A stretch of 64,000 nucleotides of DNA, taken from NCBI GenBank assembly GCA_025716815.1, contig JAIXMN010000003.1, positions 1,364,001-1,428,000 on the forward strand. The letters run 5' to 3'. This document shows, one piece after another, positions 1 to 12,297 of this stretch (position 1 is the stretch's first letter; every line of letters starts with the position of its first letter). The position numbers and the translations under genes are program-made. The notes beneath the pieces were generated by a model. It saw only the letters and a list, made by a program, of their open reading frames with translations. It was not told the DNA's origin and did no database searches. The DNA comes from Dichotomocladium elegans. Lineage: Eukaryota; Mucoromycota; Mucoromycetes; Mucorales; Lichtheimiaceae.

Positions 1-903
1 TGGAGAAGAGATTCCGCAAGCGTTGCGCCACCGCGGCGTCTCTTGGTGGTAATGGCAGGTCTACTGGGATCAATGCTGCTACTGGTGCGACGAGGGATCG
101 CCATTGCCGGGACAGAAATCGGTGCAGGGATTGCGTTACCGACATTGTTGCTGCTATCCCTTTCGTCTTCAGAGAATTCCATATCACTGTGGGTACTTGC
201 TGTAGCAGCTGCAGCACGACCAGGAGTTACTATCCCCTCGTTTATCGTTGCATCTTGATCTGCTAAAATCTCGTCAGCCTCATCGGACGCTCCGAGTGAT
301 AAAGTGGTTTCTCCATCTGTACTCGGCAAAAGGAGCATCTCCGCTTCAGTTGCAACGCTTTCACGGGCAGAATCTGCACGGTACGGGGGACAAGCTCTAG
401 CTCTATCGCGGGCAAACTCGTCGATCTCGAAATAAAACGTACAATGTTCAATGACCTTATCTATAATTCATCATTAGACTATGCGTTAAAGTGACATTTT
501 AAATTGCCATATTCAAACCTTTGATATGCCGAATCTTAAGCTTTTCATCGTCATCATTGATTCCTTCACCTGTAGATGATAAAAAGTCGCGCGCCTTGAT
601 ATATGACGCCTCGAGCTTTTTAATCTTGGTGTGTACAGGCCCATCGTCAACTCTGATTCCCCTTTTGCGCAGCTCATCTGCACAATTGCTTGCGACTTCC
701 TTCTTCTTCTTGCCGCTACCATCGCTACCACGATACTGTCTGTAGCGCATACCACCATTTTCGCCAAGGATTGATATTAATGCAAGCGTGCGTTCTTGGT
801 CCCATACATAGTAGCCACGAGTTGTTGCGTCGCTGGATTTGGTTGGGTGGGTATTGGAAGAGGACATAATACAGTGGATAATTAATTGGCGAAAAGCTGT
901 CAA
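1..903 (-). CDS. Myb/SANT-like DNA-binding protein, transposon-type, 3' end beyond window
   Basis: Two exons are visible: 903 (or 867) to 519, then 460 down past base 1. The intron 461-518 is GT-AG with a TCTAATG-like branch point. The joined frame reads WDQERTLALISIL, then a lysine run, then Y-x-K-A-x-D-F-L-x-x-T-G, and crosses the splice into KDKVIEHCTFYFEIDEF. This is the layout of Myb/SANT-like DNA-binding domains found in fungal transposon-associated proteins, with tryptophan near the start and a Cys-x-x-(Y/F) motif at the end. After it come about 130 low-complexity Ser/Ala/Thr-rich residues and a basic RRR stretch at the window edge. Met at 867 (MSSSNTH) looks the likelier start. A TATA-like ATATAAAAGG lies just upstream. 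The gene sits inside the putative element that truncates white collar 1. Function beyond DNA binding is unknown. Confidence 0.6.
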
Positions 904-1143
904 GTTGAGGTGCCTTTTATATTTATTACTTGCTATCCATTTGACATAGCATTCTTCTAGAAGTATTCAGCTACTTTATTAGGAAAAAGAGTTCTGCGGA
1001 TTTTAGAGAAATCCGTCGAAAAAGAAGGTCTGGGAAAATCTGCAAAGATTTTTGCCCTAGCCAATTAGAAGCATCGGTGACGGATTTTCAAAAATCTGCG
1101 ATTTCTAAAATCCACCAAAATCTGCTTATTTGAGACCCCCTAG
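904..1143 (-). mobile_element. Terminal region of a DNA transposon abutting the wc-1 fragment
   Basis: Read on the minus strand, the block begins at about 1143 with CTAGGGGGTCTCAAATAAGC and continues with repeated GGATTTT/AAAATCC units that can fold (around 997-1015 and 1081-1125), down to the promoter of the SANT gene. Nearly the same end sequence, CTAGGGGTCTCAGATATGC, bounds the Tc1-like relic at 13.69 kb. The block begins exactly where white-collar homology stops. I infer a terminal inverted repeat plus 5' leader of an inserted element. The partner end is not in the window. Confidence 0.55.
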
Positions 1144-1935
1144 TGTGAAATTCAAAGAGTACAGGAAGTCCATTCTCCAAATTCCATACCTGTCCGCCCT
1201 TCTTGTAATTGATGATACTGGCCTGGTGCTCCTTTGATTGCAACAGGTAAGATTTAAGATGGTAAACAGCCAAATTGTCGGTGTGTTGGCGTCTGGAACC
1301 CTCAGTAACCTGGCCATCAGGGGCCTGTAGAAAGCGGCAATTACGTCCGAGAATCTCTTCACTTTTGTAACCAGTCAACGTCTCGAAATTGGGTGAGCAA
1401 TAGACAATCGGGCAATCGAGCTGACGTGCGTCGGTCACCAGAAATGAACAGGACATGTCAATGGGGCCCAGATTAATGAGAGGATTGGGTCTGTGATCAA
1501 AGTCCAGGTCAGCAAGATATCTTGGAGAGCAAAATTCGAACTAGGCAACCTGTTGATCACGCGGGAAAGAATACCGATCATGTCAAACCCTGAACTGGAA
1601 TATACACCTGTTAAGGGAGCGCAGGATATGTTCATAGGCTCGATCGGTTCGGGTTGGCTGATAATCATCCTCTGTCCCTCAACCAACCCGTCAGGTGAGT
1701 CGAGCGAGTCAAAGCCTTTAAATAGCATGGCTGGGTTGGCCGGCTCGTCCTCTACCAACGTGTCGAGTCCACTCGGAGCAGTAATAATAGTTGACAAGTC
1801 CAAATCTTGATAATCAAGGAATGTCTGTTCGTGATGCTGATCTTGTTCCTGTGACATGACGGTGCGCGAAAGAGAAAGCTGTAAGAAATTTAGGAGTCCC
1901 ACCGGCTGCTGAACCTGTGGCTGTGGGTGAAACAT
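1144..1935 (-). pseudogene. wc-1: White collar 1-like photoreceptor, truncated within the LOV domain
   Basis: Exon 1 runs from Met 1935 (or 1857) to 1550, intron 1549-1491 is GT-AG, and exon 2 runs 1490-1190. Spliced, the protein reads TGVYSSSGFDMIGIL...VINRPNPLINLGPIDMSCSFLV, then the LOV core GRNCRFLQAPDG with the flavin-adduct cysteine, then NYKKGGQ. This is the N-terminal and LOV part of the fungal blue-light receptor and transcription factor White Collar 1. A donor (GTATGG at 1189) starts the next intron, but the sequence changes to transposon-like DNA at about 1143. The rest of the LOV domain, the later PAS domains and any zinc finger are absent from the window. It is called a pseudogene because only about 225 residues remain. 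A short LOV-only product cannot be excluded. Confidence 0.8.
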
Positions 1936-4144
1936 CCTTCACACACTCTCACTCTCTCACTCTCTTCTTCTCTTTCTCTCTTTTTCTCTTTCAGCAATAG
2001 AAAATGTTGGCCGATGACAGTGTCTGTTTACAGCCGAAGACCATTTTTCAAAATTGCATCCGGAAGTCTAGAGATGCATTGATCCACCAAGTTCGTTTGT
2101 AGTTACCGAGCGTTATTTCTACGTTAATTGTTGCCGTCTCCGCTCCAATTGTCGATGTGGCGATTTTCGCTTCTCTGCTACGCTTTACCCCCAGTTTATA
2201 ACTAGAAAATGATGCAAATGTTTCATTCAGATACAATCGACGCCATCATATTTGTGTTGCGGACATGTCCGAATTTGGAGACGTTAATAGCTTTGCGAAC
2301 CTCGTCAAAATGCTACCATAAAGAGGCAAGTATTTCGCATTCTTCATAACCCCGGGGATGCTGTCCGATATGCTACTCAGTGTAATGGAAGACGTCCTTT
2401 TGTTGGATGATCTTTAAAACATTTGAACTACAGTTCAGTCTCATGTGCTGTCTCTTTCTTCTTCTTCCTAAATAGAAGCACCTTTGTAGCCTTATTTGTG
2501 GCGACTGGTTAATCGGAATTGTCAGCATGATTCCTTTTTAATGAAAGTGGTCGAAACTTGTCGCGGAAAAAGAGGACATGGTTGCTTGTTTCGTGGATGA
2601 CCCATCATGTTGCTAAGATGTGCTGAGCAAATTACCGGTATCAGAACAACGTCACAAGATACCGTTGAAAACACCGTGTCTGTCGTGTATTCATGTAATC
2701 CATTTGGTTCTATCGCAATTTTGCCAAGAAACAAGAACTTCAGCTCAATGAAGCTGTTACAAACCGAACAACTGCGTGCTAACTCTGTATGATGAATCAT
2801 CTTTGGCATACGATTATCTTTATACGCCATTTTTAGAAATCCCAGTGCTTAAAAATCGACGGCTTCGTCTTAGTTTTTAATTGATGAGATATTAATTGCT
2901 GATATGTTCTAATATCGATTTGTTAGGACATTGGTTGTCATCTTCTTTCCCATGTTTATCCGTATATATATTACTAATCAATTGTTGGCTGCTTTGCTAT
3001 TAAGTTGTCGCCCTTTAATTTAGCCACTTACATTAACCTCGCTAACAAAAAAAATCACGAGTTCTACCCTTTCGAGGCATTAAATGATTACCAACACAAG
3101 AATTGATTTGTTCGTACACATCTCGATGTCTAAAGGTGTACGTTACAGTAATGGGCATGGTGGAGGATATTTTTGCTGATATATACATATCTTTAACCTT
3201 TTATGCGGCAGGTAATAGCGCACATCCAGATGAAAACGATAATACTGACATATATTGACTTTTTTACTTACGCTGCTGACAATATCAAATTCAAAAGAAA
3301 TCCAACGCACAGATGAAAAGAGAACGAGTACCTACCGAGTCCATCCACATCAAAATACTGGTGATTTTATCTTACATACAGCAATGTCACTATGCTCTTC
3401 TGTAAAATGCTCGTTTCAAACTGCTATGATTATTATATCTTTCAAAGAAAGCTGCAAATATCCCGGATTCGTACCACTTTCTCTGCGGATAGAATCTCCA
3501 GCAGTTACTTAAAAAGGACAGCAGTGGCAGAATTATCGTTTCACCTGGATGTGCACCATCACAACCCCCTTGGAACCGTAATCTGGTGACATTCAGCATT
3601 TTTAGTACTTTTTAGGTTGATCAATTTACCGGCATCAATGAGTGCTAATAAGCGCTCTTGTTTCCGCCCATTCTTCTTCGTATTCCGCCTTGTTCTCCCC
3701 TTCTATTATGCCCCCCTACAGTGTGGGTAAAAGATGTGTCGCTGTAAAAGGCATGTAGCTCGATCAGAATATGTGAAAGTATTCGGTTATCTCTTGATCC
3801 CATGAGTTTTGAATAGCGCTTTAAGACGCAACACGACCGGAAATGTGCATGGAGATAAAGTACTGGTACCTGATCTATTCCCATTAGCTTACACTCTTCA
3901 ACACATGCTGGACCTTCTGGTGTGTTGAGTGCAGTTAGAAAAAGGTTGGGCCAACCGTCTTAGCAGCCCCAAATTTTGACTCTCACATTGCCTATTTAAA
4001 TCGGCGGCTGGCATATCAATTTGAGGCACCTTAATACAGAGATACACAGAGGAAAGAACGCAAGCCAGCAAAACGCCCTCCCTTTCCTTCTGACCTCTGC
4101 ATCCTTTCCATCTCTTTCCGTACTTCTTTTTCACTTGTTGAATC
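1936..4144. other. Gene-poor AT-rich interval
   Basis: A CT-rich leader (1936-1990) belongs to the white-collar fragment. Beyond it only short open frames without family resemblance or splice support are seen (for example minus 2522-2830). The last 150 bases are pyrimidine-rich and form the leader of the MAP kinase gene. I recognise no gene or RNA. Confidence 0.5.
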
Positions 4145-5757
<1,613 letters not shown>

Positions 5758-6011
5758 ATCAATGTAGACAAGCGCGCTAACCGTCTATATAAACTTCTCA
5801 AAGCACATATACCATTAATTTTCAGTTTGAAGTGGTCTTCGGAGCGGGTTTGCTCCGAGCAAGGACGCTTTATTTTCACAATTAAAACTAGATTGACGTT
5901 GTATTTGATGATCAAAATAGATAAAGAGGAAGTCATGAATGGTGACAGATGTAGGAGGAGAAGAGAGTATTGATGCGGGGGGATGGTGATGTATTACAGA
6001 TGTGGGATTGT

Positions 6012-7467
6012 CTACTTTGGACGAGGAGAGGCGTCCTTCTTCCGCTTTTGCTTCTTTTGGGCGTGGGATGAGGGTCCTAACTTCCTCGCAGTGGTTGATG
6101 GTTGCCGACTATTAAGCTCGGCTCGACAATGGTCGCAATACCAGGCGCCCTTTGGTGGCGCGTCCAATCCAACACATTCCATGTGGAACCATTCGTACGG
6201 ACAATGCTAACCCCTTGCGTTTAGAATATCATGGATGGTGTTCTCGGTCCATTCCTTTGCTTTTTACCTCGCCATCACAGCCCACCATTTCGCCAAACGA
6301 CACTTGCCGGCAATAGCAGTACAACGGTTCATTCTCACCGTTCATACTTCCATTCTCGTCCCTACTGACACGTTCTTTTCGTTTGCGGTGTGTTGTGGAA
6401 GATGGTGATGGCTGCTTTATCGTTTCGTAGTAATCCTTCTCGTCCTCTTCTTCCTCATCTTCCTCCTCCTCAATCGTCAAGTCTTTGTCTGTAGCGAAGC
6501 CGGCGTTAGACCTTTTCGTCATTCTCATACCAGCATCTCTTCTTTACTTGCTTAAATAGCGCGCAAGCCGATGAGCATTTGGACCCGAGGTAGGCAAGTC
6601 CAGCCCCACTGAGGTCAAACTACAGCTTGGTTGAGAAGATGGTTGTCGATCAACTTGGTCGAGATCATGGTCCAGCCGATGCAAATGTCGATCGACCTAA
6701 TGTGCTGTTGAGCTCAGGATGCCAGGAGCATTTTCAATGAAGCCGTTTCCATCGCATTATCCAACACGGTTGAAAACATCACTTGCCAACTGAAGCGCGC
6801 CTTCTACCAGCTCAATACGTTCTGATGCCAAATCTTGTAATTTATCATAATCTCTCTGTATCCGCCGGATGAGTATCGGCTCATGGCGAAGGATCTTTTC
6901 TCGCTTGTCTGCCTCGGGTTGAAACCATTGCTTGTGCAATTTGGCCAAGTCATGCTCGTTATTGTGGACTCGACGCTCAAGACCTTAACGAAAGAAGTAT
7001 TTCTTAATGAGCACATGAAAATAATATCCTTGATGCTCACATGGCTGCATAGCACTTCATAATCGTAAAAACATGAGCACCATTGCTTTCTCCCTCCCGC
7101 CCTCTCTCTCTCTCTCTCTCTCTATAAAATGCTCCGTTTTATTAACAAAACCAAAAGGGAAATAAACACTTGCTTTTTGCCTGCTCGTTCCGGCTTTGGA
7201 CTTCGGCCCAGTGATATTTTATCTCACTTGGCAAGTTCTCAAGGCCTAGAAGAAATCTTGGTGAGTGCTCGTCTTCTTTCTCCCAAAAGTCACGGATATA
7301 ACACACACACACACACAGAGTACACACTTGCGCGCGCTGTTCAACTATTTTCCACAACACGCGCATATGCACCCACCGTCCAAACTTCTATAAACCCGGT
7401 TTCTCTTACTCTGGACGTATTCTTGCAGATATCTACCGCTGTCTTGCTGTATATCGGCGTTATCCAT
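6012..7467 (-). CDS. ING-family PHD-finger chromatin protein (Yng2/Pho23-like)
   Basis: Start ATG at 7467 ([11 protein letters not shown]) is followed by exons 7467-7410, 7245-7174 and 6983 onward. The ING N-terminal helix bundle reads [16 protein letters not shown], then [18 protein letters not shown], then [15 protein letters not shown]. The C-terminal PHD finger is split by an intron (6268-6208 region): [15 protein letters not shown], then [13 protein letters not shown] and WYCDHCR, a complete Cys4-His-Cys3 set. ING proteins bind trimethylated H3K4 and tether NuA4 or Rpd3-type complexes. A basic tail ends at TAG 6012-6014. Intron 7173-6984 uses a GC donor (AAA|GCAAGT). Two central junctions are unresolved: one near 6757-6700, and an in-frame TAA near 6546 that must be spliced out. 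Confidence 0.85.
7101..7123. repeat. (CT)n microsatellite inside the GC-AG intron of the ING gene
   Basis: About 11 CT units at 7101-7123, followed by TATAAAA. On the coding (minus) strand this is a GA tract within intron 2 of the ING gene. Confidence 0.85.
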
Positions 7468-7540
7468 TTATCGGAGTGGGAGAGAGAGGGAGAGAGGGAG
7501 AGAAAATTAAAATTCCCCAATTGCCGTTTCAAGTCGACGA
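7468..7540. promoter_or_regulatory. Very short head-to-head intergenic region
   Basis: Only about 73 bases separate the ING start codon (minus) from the start of the plus-strand open frame at 7541. The region contains a GA-rich run (7480-7502) on the plus strand. If both genes are real, they share this promoter. Confidence 0.35.
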
Positions 7541-8130
7541 ATGGGATTACCCAGAACACGTGATGATGGTTCATTTGAATTGCAACTGATCCCCTTTGCT
7601 CAGCTACCAAAGCGTATAATCTTTACAGGACATATTTTCACAATTGTGAAAGACTCTCCTATCTTTGGTTCTGAACGCATAGAATTGAGCCTATCTTTTC
7701 CAGAATCTCCCGTACCGATTACGTATAAGATTGTGCTGCGGGCGATTAGCGATTTTTTAATAATAATGGGCGCGATCCGAAAGCCTACCGAATACGTCAT
7801 GACGAAGATTTGCATTTTCTTCAAAAGTTTTCTGCCACCAATAATTACTAGCATGAGCCTTCTCCTGGACATCTGTAATTTGCTATACATAGTGTTGAAA
7901 AATGATTCGACTTATGGCAATTCTACAGAGACCATCGTCGTATGTATATGGACATGTAAAAACAACAAACGGCTGAATATGAGAATATGTCGGATCCAGA
8001 TTGCGGAAGAATTGTTGAAATATGAGAAGATTATGTCTATAGGATTATCTGGCGTTAGTTTGGATTTTGGATACTGTTCATATAAAACAGCTCATCAGTG
8101 AAACCGATGATAAGGGCTTTGTCATTCAGA
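7541..8130 (+). CDS. Hypothetical protein, divergent from the ING gene
   Basis: An open frame from ATG 7541 (MGLPRTRDDGSFELQLIPF) runs 186 codons. Likely splicing removes a GTATGT intron at about 7939-7999 (acceptor CCAG), giving IAEELLKYEKIMSIGLSG, and perhaps a further short intron before LISETDDKGFVIQR, which ends at a GTATGT donor at about 8131. The first 90 residues look like a compact beta-rich segment with many hydrophobic pairs. I do not recognise a family. The 3' end is not found with confidence, so the gene may be longer or decayed. Confidence 0.35.
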
Positions 8131-8239
8131 GGTATGTACGTTCATTAGCTTGTAATTGATAGTTCATGTATAATTACATGCATGCTCGAGTTCCTTCTTG
8201 TTTCTTCGTGACATTGTCAACAGCAAAGGAAGTCGTGTT

Positions 8240-10305
8240 TTATTCAATAATTCGCACTCTTCTATTCTTAGCATGTCGAGGTGCACATGCTGTATTTTCT
8301 TCAACATCGTCGGCATCATTACCGTTACCTTCATCCCGGCGTCTCTTGCCAATTATCAAACGCGTCGACAATCGTAGCAAACGCTCTGGTTGGGTGTATG
8401 GTTCAGGCGAAGCTCGACATTCCCTAAATTCCACTACCTGTTTCTCAATCCAAGATAATTTCGCAGCGACAGCTTCTTGTCTCGCATTTTCGGCTTCTTG
8501 TTGGATGTTTTTAATGTGCCCTTCAGGCTCTTCGATTCGTTTGGCCAATGGATACTAGGGATCAGTATCATATGATCCAATCCTCGCTTTCTCAATTTGG
8601 GACATGAACTATTACATACAAACGAGATTAAACGGCGGTTTGGGTCCCACTTTGTGCCATGTCCATGCTGCTTACTTTCAACTGGTGGTCCAACAGGTCG
8701 CGATCGAGCTGAAACATTCTTTTGTCCTGCACAAGAGTCTCATATTTAATTTCTGGGGAATGCTTTGCTTCCAACAACGCGGCTGTTTCGTTTCTGAGAT
8801 CATCAATCTGAATAACATGATGAATGCATAGACAATCGTAAAATTAAACACTATTTAAGAGATATGTACCATCCTCACTAGATTGCGTTCGCTTGCTTCC
8901 TTCATCTCGATTTCGGCTGCAAGCTCGTTGACCCGCTGTTTAGCTGCATGCCTGGCTTCACGTCCCCGCGAGAATCTATATATGATTTGGCTGGGGTTGT
9001 AGGGCCCCTCTATGTTCTCTGACTGGACACAGAGTTTCCTAGAAGAATAGTGTAAGCAAATGGACAACTCTTATAAAGAAAATCATATATGATACCAATA
9101 GAATGCGTCGTCTCTCAATAGCTGATTTTCTTCCTTGAGTTGATCATTGTCGTTGCGTATTTGCTTCACTTTCCGGAATGCACGATCAATTTGGCGCGTT
9201 TCGTAGCCCAGCGACTCGGAAGTAGGGTATTTTCGTTGATATTCAAGCAAAGCTGACTTGAGCTCATGTTTCTCCTTTACAAGCTGTTGTATAATCTCGG
9301 CTTGCTCTATGACATAACCAAAAAAACGTCAGGTAATTGTGTCAGGATTTTTTCCTATGGTATACGCATGCTGACGCTGCGCATCTAAATCCATGACAAA
9401 GTCTTGGCCAAACTCTGTCTCGGTGGCCATGACGTTCTCCTCTTCCACTTCTAGTCGTTCTTCTCCTTGCGCTTCCTCGATCAAGAAACGTTCTTCGACC
9501 CTTGTGCTCTTCATATATATATATATATATATGAGCGTTATGTCATAATTGAAGGCATACGTGGATCTTACCAATTGTTGCCCATAGTCAAGTTCACTTT
9601 CGGACCCTTGTTGTCTCGGTGATGTTGACGTTTGGCAACAGAAATTTCATCTTCCAATTCGCGCGACCTGCGCTTGGCTTCGTATAATTCGGCGAACAGT
9701 TCAAGCTGTTTCTGGCTCAATCGCTGCATGGTATTTTGAAGTCGACTCTGCAGTGCAACAAAGAAATGGTTGCCATTAGTACGCAAATAGTGCGATCTTG
9801 TTTCTCTCCTCACTGTGACGGTATCGTGCTGTGCTTTAATCCTCCTGATTGCATTGTGAGTATTCAAGGATTTTTCCTGGTGGCGCATCACGCGATACCG
9901 AAACTCCTGATTATATGTTAGGGATATTGTCCAGCCATCGTTATGTTTTCTAAGTGATCTAGCTTATGTCTGACCTACTCTTTTCTCGCGGATCAAGGCC
10001 TGAATCTAAATGTTGGATTCTTCCTTCTGGATTTCGATTTTTTTGAAAGTCGTCGCGTCTCTACAGCAGCAGCTTTGAGTTCCTTGTGAAGCGACTCAAG
10101 AATCTTGGTTGGTGCCTTTCTTATTGCTATTGTAATATAGGGACAGTAGTTAGAAAGTGAAAATGCAACAGAAGGGACTGTGCACGTTTGACATCTTACT
10201 AGTTGCTATTTCTCCATAAGCGGAAGTATCAATCTGGTTCAAAGGGCTGCACCATGAGACAAGCCTTTGGGCAATGCGTCGGCCAAAGTTCTGAATGTTT
10301 TCCAT
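8240..10305 (-). CDS. Large coiled-coil protein with interrupted reading frame, possibly decaying
   Basis: Minus-strand exons can be followed from MENIQNFGRRIAQRL (10305) through long charged helices: LESLHKELKAAA, RYRVMRHQEKSLN, QLELFAELYEAKRR, IIQQLVKEKHELK, EARHAAKQRVNELAAE, and a C-terminal EPEGHIKNIQQEAENARQ with a basic KRRR patch, ending at 8240. Several junctions are clean (for example 9585, acceptor at about 9511 after an (AT)n tract; 9089/9018 region, giving FYW-KLCVQ). Between 10005 and 10060 the frame breaks: a run of seven A's and an in-frame TAG prevent joining exons 2 and 3. Another junction at about 9366-9310 does not keep phase. It is either a pseudogene, a mis-sequenced gene, or has exons I missed. 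The family is not recognised; heptad-like spacing suggests a structural or tethering protein. Confidence 0.4.
9513..9532. repeat. (AT)n microsatellite in an intron of the coiled-coil gene
   Basis: Ten AT units immediately upstream (minus strand) of the acceptor used for the CTRVEERFLIEE exon. Confidence 0.85.
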
Positions 10306-10542
10306 TGTTTCGCATATAAAAAGTGTGGAGGAGAGAGAAACGGGAAGAAAAGCAAACCCAGTTTCGCGCGGGTCCATGCTTTTTGGTTTCCAGGCGCATT
10401 TGCACCTCTAGCATAAAATAAGCTTTTATGAATCTTTGCTTTACACTCCCGTTCCGTCCAACGCACGTGGTTGACACTTGCACGACGATGGTGACAATCC
10501 TTCCAATGTCATTAGTCGTGCCCATGAAACAACTTTGAGTGC

Positions 10543-10959
10543 ATGATTTGCTTACAAGAAACAGAGTCATGTAAAGAAAACAGCAGTGGAGGCGTCGTGA
10601 GCGTGGGCATGGAGGTACCACCGGTCACGTTTATATTGCTTCATCCAGGCAAGTCGAAAAGTATCCTCCTTCCCAAGTTGCTATACGGCGTTTCTGGGAC
10701 AACTAACTTTGAGGACCTGTGCACTGTACGTGGTGAGTCTTTTTTATCTTCATTCCAAGTAGCTTTAAGAAGCCGTGAACACTTAACCTGCCCTACAGGA
10801 ATGGAGCAAGTTGCCTTGAGCAAGCCCCTATGTAGCCGCTTCCCAGCGCACTTCCGCTTATTGTTCGCCATGGTTTTGGCATTTTCTGTCAATCACAGTA
10901 CTCAGGTGACCTTTGGCTTTGCATTCCGAAAGAATAGACCAGATCGTCCTATCATTGCA
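10543..10959 (+). CDS. Hypothetical protein, two exons visible
   Basis: Exon 1 (ATG 10543, or 10609 for MEVPPVTFILLHPGK) ends at 10732 with a GTGAGT donor. Exon 2 is 10799-10959, entered through CCCTACAG and leaving at GTACGT. It reads GMEQVALSKPLCSRF, then HFRLLFAMVLAFSVNHSTQV. The phases match and both introns look good, so this was probably a gene, but no continuation is found before the Helitron relic at 11.1 kb. It may be a 5' remnant cut by that insertion. No family is recognised. Confidence 0.3.
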
Positions 10960-11122
10960 GTACGTATGGTAACCATATCTTTGAAAAGGGTTTTACTCGC
11001 CATCGAAATTTGATGGTTTCCTCCCTTCCCGAAGAACCCGAACTCCAGTCCCGCAGATCCTTCTGAGCCGTACATAAGTCTCGGACGGCGCGTATAGTCA
11101 TCCATATTCCAGTCTCAACCAG

Positions 11123-11630
11123 TGCGTGAATTCATATTTTACAGTAATCAGCAAGTAATCTTTGACTTCATTTGCCTTTTCCTTGGAGAAACCAGCAAAT
11201 TCTACGAAGCTGCATTTTCCATCGATGGTGCAGGTGGCACAGACAAAACATATCTATTTAACGCACTACTTGAGCGTGTGCGTCATCGTTGTGGCATTGT
11301 TCTTGCTGTTGCGACAAGTGGAACGGCAACTCTCCTTGGCGGTGGACGTGTATGCAGTGTACAGCATTCAATATTCCGGATCCACTCAATGCTTACAGTA
11401 ATACTTCTTGCGCCTTTGTTCCCCGTTCACACACACTGTATCACTCCTGAAATTGGCCTCCCTCATCATAGGGGATGAGGGCATCAGCGACAAACCGTGA
11501 TGTGATGGACTGCGTGAGTCGCAGTGTGCAAGGTCGGATGAAATTCACAGACCCTTCTCTTGAGCATATCCCTTTCGATAGTAAATTGATAGTTCTTTAT
11601 GGCGATTGTCCGCAGGTCTGATTGTTATTA
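11123..11630 (+). pseudogene. Helitron PIF1-like helicase relic
   Basis: The frame reads FYEAAFSIDGAGGTDKTYLFNALLERV, then IVLAVATSGTATLLGGGR, matching the Walker A block of Helitron/PIF1 helicases (normally IDGPGGTGKTFLYNALL and LAVASSGIAALLL). The Walker A glycine before KT is Asp here. After a stop at about 11478, a shifted frame continues with FDSKLIVLYGDCPQ, the counterpart of the family's FGG-K-V-V-x-G-G-D-F-R-Q motif. Stops and shifts make this inactive. No Rep nuclease domain or Helitron ends (TC...CTRR) are recognised nearby. Confidence 0.75.
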
Positions 11631-12297
11631 CCGACATGGTTTATCTTCTGACTTGACTATTTCCATGATTTTAGTGTTTTATAGATACTACCAGTTATTC
11701 CAGATCCATCCTGATCACAAATTATTGTGCTGAGCCTCCAGAGATCCTCAAATGTCTGACCGCATATGGAAGTCCATCGTTTGCTCACAAGTATGCGAGC
11801 CAGACACAATGGGTTGTGTAAGGTGTGAGAGATGTGCAATACGCGTGTGTTTGTAACAGGTTTAGAATACGCAAGTAGTAAAGAAAACGGGTTGGTCGAA
11901 TCTCATTATTTTATAGTAAATCAAGGTCACTGCATCAAAGTTGTTCGTTATATCCGGCGTATGCAATGTCGTTAGCACTGCGCCAGGATAAGAAAAAAAT
12001 CTATTGCTCTCCATGCAATCGATTATGTATCATAATAACGGAATGGATGCTTTTGAAGATGGGCAGTACCCGAGCCATACATTCATATACTGACGAAAGC
12101 AGAATGAATGGGAGAAACAAAAACGAATGTGATTTTGTATTTTTATTTTTGCTCGAATGGTTTGCATGCAATGCCGTAAAAATATTGTAGATCGTGGATA
12201 TCTTGCTACATGTTTATTAATAGTAATATTCTACGACAGAGTATTATGAGATTGCCGATGAAATTCCGTGGACAGAGTACAGATCCCTGGCTATTGG
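11631..12297. other. No gene recognised between Helitron and Fanzor relics
   Basis: AT-rich sequence with short open frames only (for example plus 11966-12190, minus 11657-11839). It may hold the eroded N-terminal region of the Fanzor gene or more Helitron sequence, but nothing can be aligned by eye. Confidence 0.4.

Noticed and set aside
7142..7372. Separate small protein with Cys/Val run on the minus strand
   Set aside because: It is an unspliced read-through of ING exon 2 and the flanking (GT)n intron.
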